Part shown: positions 17,015 through 27,701 of the stretch, one piece after another | Position numbering within the stretch: position 1 is the stretch's first letter | How the letters are laid out: every line of letters begins with the position of its first letter | Assembly (NCBI GenBank): GCA_046350295.1 | Contig: JAXMAR010000007.1 | Span: forward strand, 124,001 to 188,000 | DNA from: JAXMAR01 sp046350295 | GTDB lineage: Bacteria > Planctomycetota > Planctomycetia > Gemmatales > Gemmataceae | Reading direction: 5' to 3' | DNA length: 64,000 nt | Notes under the pieces: generated by a model | Seen by the model: only the letters and a program-made list of their open reading frames with translations | Database searches by the model: none | What the model was told of the DNA's origin: nothing | Position numbers and translations under genes: made by a program

Positions 17015-19438
17015 ATGGCGACCGCATCGACTGAACCGGAAACCACGTTCACTCCGTACGTCCCCGACAGCGCCCGCATGCAGGAGTTCACCTGGTCCGC
17101 CGTGCTGACCGGAGCGGTGCTCGGCATCGTCTTCGGCGCCTCGTCCTTGTACCTGATGCTCAAGGTGGGCATGACGGTTTCCGCCTCGGTGCCGATCGCG
17201 GTTCTGTCGATCACGCTCTTCCGCGCGTTCAGCAAGACGTTCGGCATCCGCAACGCCACCATCCTCGAGAACAACATCGTCCAGACCACCGGCTCGGCGG
17301 GCGAATCGATCGCCTTCGGCGTCGGCGCCACCATGCCGGCCCTCCTGCTCCTCGGCTTCGAGATGGACGTGACGCGCGTCATGACGGTCTCGGTCCTGGG
17401 CGGCTTGCTTGGCATCCTCATGATGATTCCGCTGCGCCGCGCCTTCATCGTCAAGCAGCACGGCCAGCTCAAGTATCCGGAAGGAACAGCCTGCGCCGAG
17501 GTGCTGATCGCCGGCGAGAAAGGCGGGGCCACGGCGCGCATGGTGTTCGTCGGCTTCTTCATCGCCCTGGGGCACAAGTTCATCAACGCGGCTTGCAAGC
17601 TCTGGCCGGAGGCGCCGGCGGAACATCTTTACACGGGAGAAGGAACAGCGAAGCGCGGCCTCAAGGGGGCCGAGATCAGCGGCGAACTGTCGCCGGAGCT
17701 TCTGGGCGTGGGCTTCCTGATCGGCCCACGCATCGCCGCTCTGATGATGGGGGGCGCCGTACTGTCCTACGTCGTCATCGGCCCGTTGATCGCCGGCTTT
17801 GGCGATCAACTGACCGTGCCGGTGTCCCCGGCCAAGAAGGTCATCAGTGAAATGGACCCGGGCGCGATCAAGGGCAGCTACCTGCGCTACATCGGCGCGG
17901 GCGCCGTCGCCGCAGGGGGCATCATCAGCATGTGCCGTGCCCTCCCCTTGATCCTCAGCTCGATCCTGTCCGGCCTGCGCGATCTCCGCTCGGGCGGCGG
18001 CGGGGCCGGCGCCGCCAGGCGGACCGAACACGACATATCGATGAAGGTCGTCATCCTCGGCAGCCTGGGATTGGTCGCGGTGATGGCGGCGGTCCCTGCC
18101 CTAGGGCTGGGGCTTAGTTTTCAAGGTGTCACCGGCGCTCTGATGATCCTCGTCTTTGGCTTTCTGTTCGTGACCGTGTCGTCACGCTTGACGGGCGAAG
18201 TCGGCTCTTCCTCGAATCCGATTTCCGGTATGACGATCGCGACGTTGCTGCTGACGTGCATCATCTTCTACGTGCTGGGCCGAACCATCGACGTCGATCC
18301 GACCGTGACGCTCACCGCGCTATCCATCGCCGCCGTGGTCTGCATCGCTTCGTCCAACGGTGGTACGACGTCGCAGGACCTCAAGACCGGCTACCTGGTC
18401 GGCGCCACGCCGAGCAAGCAACAATGGGCCATCGGCGTCGGCGCCTTGACCTCGGCAGTCGTGATCGGCGGCACCATGCTGCTGCTGAACGCCGCCGGCA
18501 CCCATTACACCGCCAAGGATTTGCCCAACGCTGCCTTGAAGGTCCCGGATGACGCGCCCCGTGAAAGAGTTGGCCGGCCGTACGAAGACAAGGACCAGAC
18601 GGTCTATCGGGTCGTCCATGTCCGTCCCGATGAACAGAGGACGTACAAGGACGTGAAGCCGGGCCGCTATCTGGTGGACGACCAGGGGCGCATCAAGTAC
18701 CGGACGGATACCCCGATCGATCGGCAATCGACCAAGATGGACGGCGGGGCGGACGCGCCCAAGGGATTCGCCGCGCCGCAGCCGCAACTCTTCACGTCGA
18801 TCATTCAGGGCATTCTGGGCGGAACGCTGGAATGGGGACTGTTCATCATCGGCGTGTTGATCGCCGTCACCATGGAACTCTCGCGGGTTTCCGCGCTGCC
18901 GTTCGCCGTGGGCATGTACATTCCCCTGAGCTCGACAACGCCGATCTTCATCGGGGGACTGCTGCGCTGGCTGACCGACAAGCTGCGCGGCGCCTCGGCT
19001 TCCGAGGTGGAGACCGAAACCAGCCCGGGAGTGCTGCTGTCGAGCGGCTACATCGCCGGCGGCACCCTGTGCGGCTTGATCGTCGCGTTCTTCACCTTCT
19101 TGCCCGCGGGCTTCAATCGCGCCATAAATCTGGCCCTTCCTCTCGGGGAAGAACTGGCCACCCCGGCGCAGACCACGGAAATCGGTCAGAAGGCCGCCGC
19201 TGCCGAAAACGCCGAGGAGGCGGCGGACATCCGGACGTCGATGTTCAGCGACATCTGGTTGGAGTCTACGCCGGGCAAGATTATCGCGCTGATCGCTTTC
19301 CTCGGCCTGGCGGTGGTCCTGGTCATCATCGGCCTGGGCAAAGGTCCGGAGCCGACGCCGATTCTCGAAGAAGGGCCGTTGCCGGCGACCGGGATACGAG
19401 AAGGACCGCCCGGCAGGCGCCACAATGCGACGGGATAA
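17015..19438 (+). CDS. OPT family oligopeptide transporter
   Basis: An 807-residue polytopic membrane transporter of the OPT family, proton-coupled uptake of peptides or metal chelates. Family landmarks are VLTGAVLGIVFGASSLYLML, SGSAGES-like TTGSAGESIAFG, YPEGTACAEVLIAGE and NPISGMTIATLL. A hydrophilic loop of about 90 residues (near 515-605, with GRYLVDDQGRIKYR) separates two membrane halves, as in other bacterial members. The ATG at 17015 is chosen because GGCGGAG precedes it by 7 nt; an in-frame ATG at 16943 exists. The substrate is unknown. It ends 3 bp before the convergent PPC gene. Confidence 0.9.
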   Translation: MATASTEPETTFTPYVPDSARMQEFTWSAVLTGAVLGIVFGASSLYLMLKVGMTVSASVPIAVLSITLFRAFSKTFGIRNATILENNIVQTTGSAGESIAFGVGATMPALLLLGFEMDVTRVMTVSVLGGLLGILMMIPLRRAFIVKQHGQLKYPEGTACAEVLIAGEKGGATARMVFVGFFIALGHKFINAACKLWPEAPAEHLYTGEGTAKRGLKGAEISGELSPELLGVGFLIGPRIAALMMGGAVLSYVVIGPLIAGFGDQLTVPVSPAKKVISEMDPGAIKGSYLRYIGAGAVAAGGIISMCRALPLILSSILSGLRDLRSGGGGAGAARRTEHDISMKVVILGSLGLVAVMAAVPALGLGLSFQGVTGALMILVFGFLFVTVSSRLTGEVGSSSNPISGMTIATLLLTCIIFYVLGRTIDVDPTVTLTALSIAAVVCIASSNGGTTSQDLKTGYLVGATPSKQQWAIGVGALTSAVVIGGTMLLLNAAGTHYTAKDLPNAALKVPDDAPRERVGRPYEDKDQTVYRVVHVRPDEQRTYKDVKPGRYLVDDQGRIKYRTDTPIDRQSTKMDGGADAPKGFAAPQPQLFTSIIQGILGGTLEWGLFIIGVLIAVTMELSRVSALPFAVGMYIPLSSTTPIFIGGLLRWLTDKLRGASASEVETETSPGVLLSSGYIAGGTLCGLIVAFFTFLPAGFNRAINLALPLGEELATPAQTTEIGQKAAAAENAEEAADIRTSMFSDIWLESTPGKIIALIAFLGLAVVLVIIGLGKGPEPTPILEEGPLPATGIREGPPGRRHNATG

Positions 19439-19441
19439 GCG

Positions 19442-21766
19442 TCATTCGCGCTGCACGTCGAGCTTCACCTCGGCGGTCCACGGGCGGCCGTCGTGGACCA
19501 GCGTCGCCCGCACCGTGAGCGGCATGTTGATCGCGTCGCGTGCGCCGACGTCCGCCTGAAGTGTGAGCCGGCCCTCGTCCTGGCCCGCAGTCAGTTCCAG
19601 CGGCGCAGCCTTCACGCCGCGGATGTGTGCCGGGACGATGAGGTCAATCTTCACCGGTCCCTTGACATCCGGGGCGCGCTTCACCTGCACGCTCAAGGAC
19701 GCGGTCTTGCCCGGCCGCAACGTCAACGAGGCGCGTTCCAGCTCCAGGGCCAACTTCCCCGGGCCGACCACGGCGACGAGCTGCTCGTTCTGGTTCACCG
19801 AGCTGAAACTCACGCGATGCTCCGTGCCGTCCTTGTCCTTGACGGTTCCAACGCCCATCACGCAAACGCGGCAGGTCCGGCCCATCTCCATCCAGGGCGG
19901 CAGCGAGCAAGGGTACGTGAACTCGCTCGCTCCAGCCGGCACGACGATTGTCGGCCCCGTCACGCCTTGCAGGTGTCTCGCCTGCCGGTCGGCCAGGCTC
20001 ACCTCGATTGGACCGTCGAAGCCGTTGCGCTCGATCTTGTATTTGCGCTCGCGGACCGAGCCGCGCGCGGCGAAACCCATGTCGTACTCCCCCTTGATGA
20101 CGAACGGGGTGGGCAGGCTGACGGCGCAGAGAACCGTGTCGACGACGGCCGCTCCACGGCCCGTCTTCAGAGACGCCGTGCGCCGTACGGTCTTGTCCCC
20201 GATCTTCCCGTCCCCGTGAATCTTCAGCCGCACGGCCGTGATCGACGCGGCCTCGTCCGCCTTCAGAACCAGATCGACGCCTCCCTGTCCCGGCGCGATC
20301 GTCGGATTCATGACCTTGACACCGGCCGGCAGTCCATCGATCGTGAGCGCGATCGCGTCCTTGAAGCCGCCAAGACGATCGACGGACAGCTTGAGCTTGG
20401 CCTCTTCCTTGCGCGGCACGGCGAGGGTGTCCACCGGAAAGGAGAGGCGAAAGTCAGGCGCCGCCGGATGCGCGACGCGCAAGCGGTAGGCGAAGTCGGG
20501 CCCGCCGCGCGAAGCGAAGCGATCGGCGACGGCGATGCGATAGATTCCATCGGCCGGAGCCGTCAAGCGCAGCGACGGATCGACCTTGCCCGCCGCCGTC
20601 TCCGCCCGCGCTAGCTCTTTGCCGCTTCCGTCACACAGACGGAGGACGCCGAGGAGGGGCGAGCCGAGCTGACCGGCGCGAAGCTCAATCTCGACGGTGT
20701 CACCCTTCTTCGCCGGAAAGGCCCACCAGTCGACGTCGCCGGCTTTTTCGATGCGGCCGTTGAGCACGGCGGGGACCGCGAGCGGGGCGACCTTGTCCGG
20801 ATCGTCGTTCGGCTCGGCTTCCAGGTGTTCCGGTAAGTCGTCGATGTCCAGAGCGATGGAGTCGCTCTTCTTGCCGGCGAGATCGAGTTGGATGACATGT
20901 TCGCTCGCCGCGGCCGCGGGTATTGCGATCTCGATGGGAGACGCGGGCGTTCCCTGGCCAAGGAGAGAGAGCTTGAGCGTGGCGCCGCGCCTGCCGCCGA
21001 GCGGGAAGAAGCCGTCCACGTGGGGTTCCGTGGTGAGCGTCAAACGATAGACGTACTCCGGCCCACCCAGCATCCGGCTATCCTGGATGCGCACCTGGTA
21101 GTCGCCATCGTCGGGCGCCACGAAGCGCAGGACGGGATCCGGGGAAACGGTGTCGCTTTCAGCGAGGCGACGTCCCCTGCCGTCGACGATCTCGAGTCGC
21201 GCGTCGAGCGGCGAGCCAAGCCGGGCAGCGTGGACCTCGCACCGGATGGACTGGCCTTCTTCGCCTTGAACGCGTAGACGTCGATGTCTTCACGCGGGAA
21301 AATGCGGCCGTTGATCGTCAGCGGGAGCGTGACGGGAACGGGGATCGGGTCGCCTTCGATCTCCTCCTCGATGATCTCGGGCAAATCGCCGACCATGAAC
21401 TTCAGGACGGCGTGGCTTCTGCGCGGTCCACAGACGCCAGTGCCGCAAGCCAGGCGGCGCGTGCAGGGCAATTTCGATGCGGCCCGCCATGTCCTTCGGA
21501 TAGTCTTCAGCCCGCTGCGAGTCGGGAAGAGGGAGGATCGGTCCTTCGAACCAGAGCGTCCTGGTCCGTCTCAACTCACTCGGCGCCTTCAGTCCCGGGC
21601 CAAGCATCTCGAAGCCGCATTTTTCCTGGAGGAACAGGCCGCCGACGCGGACATCGACCGCTTTGCCGCGCTGACCGCCCGCGGGAAAGACGTAGGACGC
21701 GACCGGCGGGTTGGCGCGCAGCGGCGCGGCCATGAGAAACGCAAGTAGGAACGGAGTGAATCGCAT
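19442..21766 (-). CDS. Pre-peptidase C-terminal (PPC) domain protein, frameshifted in this sequence
   Basis: A secreted protein of roughly 770 residues once the reading frame is repaired. A signal peptide begins MRFTPFLLAFLMAAPLRA, followed by PVASYVFPAGGQRGKAVDV. PPC-like beta modules repeat, each with a DVYAFKAKKG or VDWWAFPAKKGD turn and a DGDYQVRI-like ending. The frame breaks near 21420 and near 21255. At the second site, adding one base to GGCC restores KKGQSIRCEVHA and joins the two frames exactly, so a deletion error is likely. It follows the DUF1501 gene by 81 bp on the same strand, a pairing often seen in planctomycetes. Function unknown; probably cell-surface. Confidence 0.75.
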
Positions 21767-21847
21767 CGGCGTGAGTGAGGATCAGAGCCGGAAGCGTAAG
21801 CGACGGTCCGGCATGGGCCGTCGCTCGCGCTCCGTCGAACGGTCGGA

Positions 21848-23170
21848 TTACAGCAAATCCCGGATCACGCGGCCGCCCTGCACGATCGGCACAGGCCGCC
21901 CTTCCGGCGTGTGAAACTCTTCGCGCGCATCGATGCCGAGCAGATGGTAGATCGTCGCCGCCAGGTCCTCGGGCCCGTATGGATCGGAGGCGGGGCGTTC
22001 GGGCCGGGCGTCGCTGCGGCCGATGGCGCGACCGCCTGGATACCGCCGCCGCCCAGCGCGACGGTGAACGCCGGACCCCAGTGATCGCGGCCGGCGTTGC
22101 GGTTGATGCGCGGCGTGCGGCCGAACTCACCCGTCACGACGACCAACGTCCGGCCGAGCAGGCCCCGGTCGGCCAGATCACGGAACAGGACCGCGAGCGA
22201 AGCGTCGAGGGCGGGCAGCAGATCGCAGGTGGAGCGTGGCGAAGTTGTTGTCGTGCGTGTCCCAGTTGCTATGGTCGATGGTGACGCAGCGACACCGGCC
22301 TCGACCAGCCGCCGCGTAGCCGAGGCAGGATTGCCCCAGCGTGTTGCGGCCGTATTCGCGGAGGCGGTCCGGCTTGGCCTGGATATCGGGCGCGGCGGGC
22401 CGCCGGGGATGTCATCAGGTTGAAAGCCTCGCGGCGATAGTCGGTCGCCCGCATGCCGGTTGACCCGCCTCGGCGGACGCCTCGAAGCGGTCGACCTCGC
22501 GCAGCATCGTCCGGCGCGACTCCAGCCGGGACGCCGACAGCGACAACGGCGGCACGATATCCGGAACGGAGAAACCGGGGGCGTTCGGATCGGCGTCGAT
22601 GACGAAGGGGGCCACGGTCGAGCCGAGGTAGGCCGAGCCGGCGCTCGGGTGCATCTTGGGCAGGCAGACGTAGGGCGGGACGCCGCCGCGCGGCCCGAGC
22701 TTGCGGGCGATGACCGAACCGTGGGCGGGCCGCACGTTGTTCGGGGTGACGCCCGCGTTGAAGCCGGCGCCGGGGAAGTAGCCGGTCAGCACGTAATGAT
22801 CGGCCCGGCCATGATCCGAGTTGTGGTGACGGAACGAGCGGATGAACGAGAACTTGTCCATCTGCCGGGCGCTGCGCGGCAGATGCTCGCCGACCTGAAT
22901 GCCGGTGACGTTGGTGGCGATGGGCCGGAACTCGCCGCGAAACTCGGCCGGCGCATCCGGCTTCAAGTCCCAGGTGTCGATGGTGCTCAGGCCGCCGTGC
23001 AGGAAGAGGAAGATGAGCGAGACATCGCGCGGCGTCGCTCCCCGTTCCTGGGCCGCCGCCTCGAGTTCGAGAAGACGCGGCAATGTGAGACCGAGGCCGA
23101 ACAAGCCGGCGGTCCCGAGGCGTAGAAAGTCACGGCGCGGGATGCCGTCGCAAAAAGCGAGTGTGGTCAT
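21848..23170 (-). CDS. DUF1501 family protein, frameshifted in this sequence
   Basis: A sulfatase/alkaline-phosphatase-like fold protein exported by Tat. The N-terminus has IPRRDFLRLGTAGLFGLGLT, then LIFLFLHGGLSTIDTWDLKP and a FRHHNSDHGRADHYVLTGY segment. The conserved C-terminal signature VVVTGEFGRTPRINRNAGRDHW appears in another frame (22146-22080), and the last part, ending EGRPVPIVQGGRVIRDLL at the TAA at 21848, in a third. Breaks lie near 22450, between 22150 and 22270, and near 22040. The start at 23170 is supported by AAGGGGGG upstream. Function is unknown; DUF1501 proteins often pair with DUF1549/PPC proteins. The breaks are probably sequence errors. Confidence 0.75.
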
Positions 23171-23253
23171 GCGGTAGCCCCCCTTGCTTCGATTGGACCA
23201 CAAAACGCAAGTTCTGTCCAAACAATCTTCGGCAAAGTCGCCGGCCGCATTCA

Positions 23254-24900
23254 CTATTCGTCCGCCAGCACCGCTTCAATCAGGCGAGGCTCCGATCCTT
23301 TGAGCGATTCCGACAGGACGTCGCTCAGAGCGGCGCTTTCCGAGACGCGCGTGGCTTTCACCCCGAACGCCTGCGCCAGCGCGAGGTAATCGACTTCCGG
23401 TTGCACGAGGTCCATGCCCGGACAACCGCCGCCAGCCGCGGCAGGTTCATCACCGTGCCACAGTTGCGGAGAATCTTGTACTGCTGGTTCTTGCAAATGA
23501 TGAAGGTAACGGGGATTTGATGATGGGCGGCGGACCAGAGGGCCTGGGCGCCGTAGGGCGCCGAACCGTCGCCGATCAAGGCGACGACGGGGCGGTTTGG
23601 CCAGGCGAGCTTGACGCCCAGGGCGCACCCGCGCCCCAACCGAGCCGCCCAGCCACGATGGGCGAAAAGGGCGTCGGCATCGCGCACGACCGCGAGTTGC
23701 TCCAGGACGCCATGCGAGGTGAGCGACTCCTCCACCACCGCGATATTTGCCGGAAGCCTATCCGCGAGCGCCCGCATCATCGTCCAGCTGGTCATCGGCC
23801 GATCGGCCGCGTGCTCTTCCAGCTGGCCGCGTAGTTTCTGCTGAAGCGTTTTCTTCTGCTCGCTCCAGCGGTTTGCCCGGCCCTGCGCCGCCGCCCGGTC
23901 GATCCGGTCTTTCAAGCAATCGACCAATGCGCTCAGGCCGGCAGCGGGGTCGCCGATGAGGCCCACCTCGACGGGATAATTCTTGCCGACTTCCTCCGGG
24001 TGGGAGTCGAGGTGGATGATGCGCGTCGAGCGCGGGATGGGGGACGCGGGCTCCAGGTAGATGTAAAGGCGGAGAAAGTTGGCGCCGGCGACGAAGACAA
24101 CGTCAAAGCCGCTCAACGTCGCCGCGATGTCCGGCCCCAGAGCGGGAGTGGGCCCCGATAGAGCGGATGATCGGGACGAACAGGCAGCCGGCCGTGCATC
24201 GTCGCCGCTTCGCCAAAGATGGGGCGCCCAGAAGGTCGGCGAGGCGGCCAAGCGTTTCGGCGCCTTCGCTTCCAGCACCCGGCTGCCGGCGACGATGCCG
24301 GGTTCCTGGCCTGGAGGAGCGCTGCTGGGCGGCGTTCGATGTCTTCGGAAGCCGGCCGAGCGGGCGCGGGGACATAGGGGCGCAGACGTCGAGCCCAGTC
24401 GATTCTTCCATCTGCAAGTCGACCGGCAGGGACAGGAACACAGGGCCAGTCGGCGGCGTGAGGGCGGCCTGGATGGCGCGGCGGACGGCGTTCGGCACAT
24501 CGACGGCGCGTTGCACTTCGGCGGCCCACTTGGTCCACGGCCTGGCGACCCGGACCAGATCGGCGGCGAGGACCGGCTCGTCGAAACGCAGGCGGCGGTC
24601 TTGCTGTCCGGCCGTCACCAGCAGCGGCGTCCCCTCGACGTGGGCGTTGTAAAGCATGCCCATGGCGTTGCCCAGGCCGCAGCCGATGTGCAGGTTTACA
24701 ACCGCCAGGCGGCGCGAGGCGAGCGCGTAGCCGTCGGCCATCGCCATGACCGGGACTTCGTGGACGCCGAAGAAGTAGCGGAAGCGCGGATCGGCGGCGA
24801 GGGCGTCCTGGAGGGGCAGTTCGGTCGTGCCCGGATTGCCGAACAGGTGGGTGGCGCCGGCCGCGGCGAGGACATCGAGGAAGGCTTGGATGCCGGTCAT
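23254..24900 (-). CDS. Thiamine diphosphate-dependent enzyme, benzoylformate decarboxylase/acetolactate synthase-like, frameshifted
   Basis: A ThDP enzyme of about 545 residues. The N-terminal PYR domain begins MTGIQAFLDVLAAAGATHLF, with GNPGTTELPL carrying the usual region of the catalytic glutamate; the paired histidine lies in FGVHEVPVMAMADGYA. The central domain shows IIHLDSHPEEVGKNYPVE. The PP domain has the GDGSAPYGAQALW metal-binding start and IICKNQQY. Reading frames change near 24330, near 24200 and near 23420, and the C-terminus QPEVDYLALAQAFGVKATRV is in the first frame again. Substrate specificity is uncertain: decarboxylase-like features outweigh acetolactate synthase features. 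Confidence 0.75.
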
Positions 24901-25146
24901 GCCGTGATTCTATGGAGATTCGCGGTCGGCTCGGCGGCGCCAAGGCGCCGTGGCGTCACCCAACTTCATTCGTTCCCGTTCGGACGATCTGAGCAGGTCG
25001 CGTCCCCTCCTGCATGCGCCGCACAGGTTACCTACCTTCCGGCTGGAAAAACTTGAATCTTTTCGTGCGCGGTTTCTTTTTTTCTCGACCGGGCAAGAAT
25101 TGTCGCAGCGACGCATCTCTTTCCTTGGCTTCGAAAGAAGAGCCGC

Positions 25147-25656
25147 ATGGTCGTCACGTTTCGCTCCTTCTGTTCGGCGCTGTTCCTTCCACTAATCCCG
25201 GCGACCGTGGCGCTGGGACAGCCCCCCGTCGTCGAACAAACGCGCCGCGCCCCGGACCTCACCATCGAGTGCCGCCGCCTCTTCCTGGAGGACCCGGTGC
25301 TGGCGCCCCTCAATCTCGGCGTGCGTGTCAAAGGCCGGGTCGCGATCCTCTGGGGCCCCGCGCCGTCGAAGGACGTGGCCCGGCGCGCGGAGCAGTGCCT
25401 GCGAACGCTGGTCGAACTGGCCGACGTGAAGAACGAGTTCATCATCCTTCCCGAACTCGATTGGTCCCCCACTCCCGGCGCCACGAACCGGCCGGCGGCG
25501 CCTCCGGAGTCGAGTCCATTGCCCGAGGCGCCCGTGCCGATCCTGCCCGAGCCGGTTCGCCCGCCGCGGGTTGGGCGGGACGGCTCGGAGATCGCCCAGG
25601 TCCGCTGTGCGGAACCGGCCCAACTCCGCCCACCTTTGACGCTTTCCGCACAGTGA
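25147..25656 (+). CDS. Secreted protein with BON-like domain
   Basis: A 169-residue protein with a signal peptide (cut near VALGQPP). The middle third (about residues 35-105) reads as a BON-like fold. An alpha helix is followed by NLGVRVKGRVAILWGPAPSK, a helix DVARRAEQCLRTLVEL and a final strand NEFIIL, which is the alternation expected for BON domains. The C-terminal 60 residues are proline-rich and low in complexity. BON domains are thought to contact membranes or periplasmic ligands. Family membership is by pattern only. Followed by the structured region at 25.7-26.05 kb. Confidence 0.6.
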   Translation: MVVTFRSFCSALFLPLIPATVALGQPPVVEQTRRAPDLTIECRRLFLEDPVLAPLNLGVRVKGRVAILWGPAPSKDVARRAEQCLRTLVELADVKNEFIILPELDWSPTPGATNRPAAPPESSPLPEAPVPILPEPVRPPRVGRDGSEIAQVRCAEPAQLRPPLTLSAQ

Positions 25657-25764
25657 CGGCCACGCCGACGGCTTAGCGTTCTTCCGCACATCGTGGCAAT
25701 TTCGCGGCCGAACCTCATTTGGTCCCTTTAGGCTGCCGCGCTTGTTTTTCACCTCCGCTACCGC

Positions 25765-26050
25765 GTGAACCGCGCCATCGTCGGGCGCGGTCCGTCGCCC
25801 TCACGCGCGTGGTTGTCCGGACGCAACCTCTCGCGTAAAGGAAAAGCCGCCAAGACAGAATCCTTTATCCGAGCTGCCGGACTCTAATTCACTGACCGGC
25901 GCGGTTGCGTGTAAGCCCGTGTGCGGGGTGTCCTTCCCGCGGGAAGTGGCACAAAGGAAAGACCCGTACACGGGCGCCGGACTTATTTAGAGGATCCCTT
26001 TCTCCCCCCTGGTTCGGCCCATGGAGAGCGTTTCTCCGTGGGCCTTTTTT
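25765..26050 (+). ncRNA. Candidate structured RNA with intrinsic terminator, family not recognised
   Basis: This gap between two plus-strand genes holds nested complementary arms. 25769-25776 pairs with 25784-25791 (8 bp). 25803-25807 pairs with 25832-25836 around an inner GGTTG/CAACC pair. Then comes a long hairpin: ATCCTTT 25860-25866 with AGAGGAT 25989-25995, CCGGC 25896-25900 with GCCGG 25976-25980, and GCCCGTGT 25915-25922 with ACACGGGC 25968-25975. The octamer GCCGGACT occurs twice, exactly 100 nt apart. The region ends in a strong hairpin plus T-run. The architecture is compatible with a 6S-like or unclassified RNA, or a leader of the downstream gene. I found no RNase P, tmRNA or SRP signatures. 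Confidence 0.45.
26016..26050 (+). terminator. Rho-independent terminator
   Basis: A 12-bp stem GGCCCATGGAGA / TCTCCGTGGGCC with one G-T wobble encloses a short loop and is followed by six T residues (26045-26050). It stands 38 bp upstream of the DUF1501 start. It either ends the structured RNA or acts as an attenuator. Confidence 0.8.
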
Positions 26051-26087
26051 CTTGCCTGGGGCCGCCTCCGCACGGTAGAGTCGAAGC

Positions 26088-27599
26088 ATGCTCCGTGTTC
26101 TCGGCTCCGCCAAGACCGCCTGCGACCGCCTCACGCGCCGTGAGATGCTCCGCGCCGGCGGCCTCGGCATGTTCTCCCTCGCCCTGCCCGATCTCCTCCG
26201 TCTCCAGGCCGAGGCCGCTGCTCAAGACGGCCCCGCGCGACCTGCGAGCGCTGCCACCTTCGGCCAGGCCAAGCGTGTCATCCTGCTCTACCTCTATGGC
26301 GCCGCCGCCCAGCACGAGCTTTACGATCCCAAGCCCGAAGCGCCGGACGAGGTCCGCGGCGAGTTCCGCCCGACGGCGACGGCCGTCCCCGGCGTCCATA
26401 TCTGCGAGCATCTGCCGCGCCTGGCCCGCGTCCTCGACCGCTGCACGATCATCCGCTCGATGTCGCACCCCTACAACATCCACTCCGCCGCCTACACCAT
26501 GACGGGCGTGGAGCGGGTTGACATTCCGATGGAGCTCAATCCACGCGACATCCGCCACTGGCCCTCGTTCGGCAGCGTCATCGACTACCTGGCCCAGCAG
26601 CGCGAAGGCGCCCCGCCGTCGCTGCCGCGCAACGTCGCCCTTCCTTTCCCGTTCAGCAGCCGCTCGCCGCAGTTCCAGCGTGCCGGCCCCTACGGCGGCT
26701 TTCTCGGGCCGAGCTACAACCCCGTCTGGACCGAGTGGGAAGGCCGGGCCGAGCGGACGCTGCCGCGCTGGCAGGGCGCGGCGGACGTCGACGTCGCCGA
26801 TCCTTACCTGGGCATTGGCGCCGCGAGCCGCTTCGTCGTCGCCAACACGGCGCAGGCGGCTCCCGATCTGACCCTCGACCGACTCAATCGCCGCCGCTCC
26901 TTGCTCGATCAGTTCGACACGGCGCGACGCCGCTTCGATTACTCGGCCGCCGCCCACAGCTTCGATCGCTACCACGGCATGGCCTACTCGCTCCTGACAT
27001 CCAGCGCGATGCGCGCCGCTCTCGATCTGGAGCGCGAGCCGGCTCCGTTGCGCGACCGCTACGGCCCCAACGTTTTCGGCCAAGCGACCCTGGCGGGGCG
27101 GCGGCTCCTCGAAGCCGGCGCTACCGTGGTCACCGTCATCTGGGACGAGATCGCCATCGCCAACACCGCCTGGGACACCCATTTCCGGCACTTCGAACGC
27201 CTGCGCGATGAATTGCTACCCGGCCTCGACGCGGCCCTCAGTTCCCTCCTCATCGACCTCGAAGAGCGCGGCATGCTCGACGATACCCTCGTTCTCTGCC
27301 TCACCGAGCACGGCCGCACCCCGCTGCTGAGCCGCACGCCGCGCGGCGCGGGCCGCGAGCACTGGTCCAACGTCTATTGCAACCTGATGGCGGGCGCGGG
27401 CATCGCCCGCGGCCGGGTCGTCGGCGCCTCGGACCGCCAGGCCGCGTTTGTCCGAGACGATCCCGTCAGTCCCAAGGACGTGCTGTGCACGGTGTATCAC
27501 CTCCTCGGCGTCGACCCGCACACCACCATCCCCGACCGTCTCGGACGACCGGTCCCGCTCGTGGCCGAAGGACGCGTGCTGCGGCAGGCGCTACGCTGA
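26088..27599 (+). CDS. DUF1501 family protein (intact)
   Basis: A 503-residue protein with a Tat-type start (LTRREMLRAGGLGMFSLALP) and the DUF1501 core. VILLYLYGAAAQHELYDPKP is the N-terminal metal-site-like segment. FRPTATAVPGVHICEHLPRL and IRSMSHPYNIHS follow, then VLCLTEHGRTPL and REHWSNVYCNLMAGAG near the C-terminus. The ending HTTIPDRLGRPVPL matches the family. Compared with most members, the hydrophobic GG before A-Q-H-E is changed (LYGAAAQHELYD). It has no frame break, unlike the first DUF1501 copy. Function unknown; probably periplasmic and sulfatase-like. Confidence 0.88.
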   Translation: MLRVLGSAKTACDRLTRREMLRAGGLGMFSLALPDLLRLQAEAAAQDGPARPASAATFGQAKRVILLYLYGAAAQHELYDPKPEAPDEVRGEFRPTATAVPGVHICEHLPRLARVLDRCTIIRSMSHPYNIHSAAYTMTGVERVDIPMELNPRDIRHWPSFGSVIDYLAQQREGAPPSLPRNVALPFPFSSRSPQFQRAGPYGGFLGPSYNPVWTEWEGRAERTLPRWQGAADVDVADPYLGIGAASRFVVANTAQAAPDLTLDRLNRRRSLLDQFDTARRRFDYSAAAHSFDRYHGMAYSLLTSSAMRAALDLEREPAPLRDRYGPNVFGQATLAGRRLLEAGATVVTVIWDEIAIANTAWDTHFRHFERLRDELLPGLDAALSSLLIDLEERGMLDDTLVLCLTEHGRTPLLSRTPRGAGREHWSNVYCNLMAGAGIARGRVVGASDRQAAFVRDDPVSPKDVLCTVYHLLGVDPHTTIPDRLGRPVPLVAEGRVLRQALR

Positions 27600-27701
27600 A
27601 TTGTCGTCTTTCGTCCGCAGGACTTTCTTTCTTGCCATCTTCTCCGCTCCCCTTTACATTTCATCCATTCCCGTTCACTCTCCTTTAGCGAGTACCCCAG
27701 C

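Noticed and set aside
25765..26050. RNase P RNA, tmRNA, SRP RNA or cobalamin riboswitch at this site
   Set aside because: ACAGAATCC near 25855 recalls the RNase P 3' box, but the 5' GAGGAAAGTCC box is missing in the 300 nt upstream. No tag-peptide ORF or riboswitch core was found.
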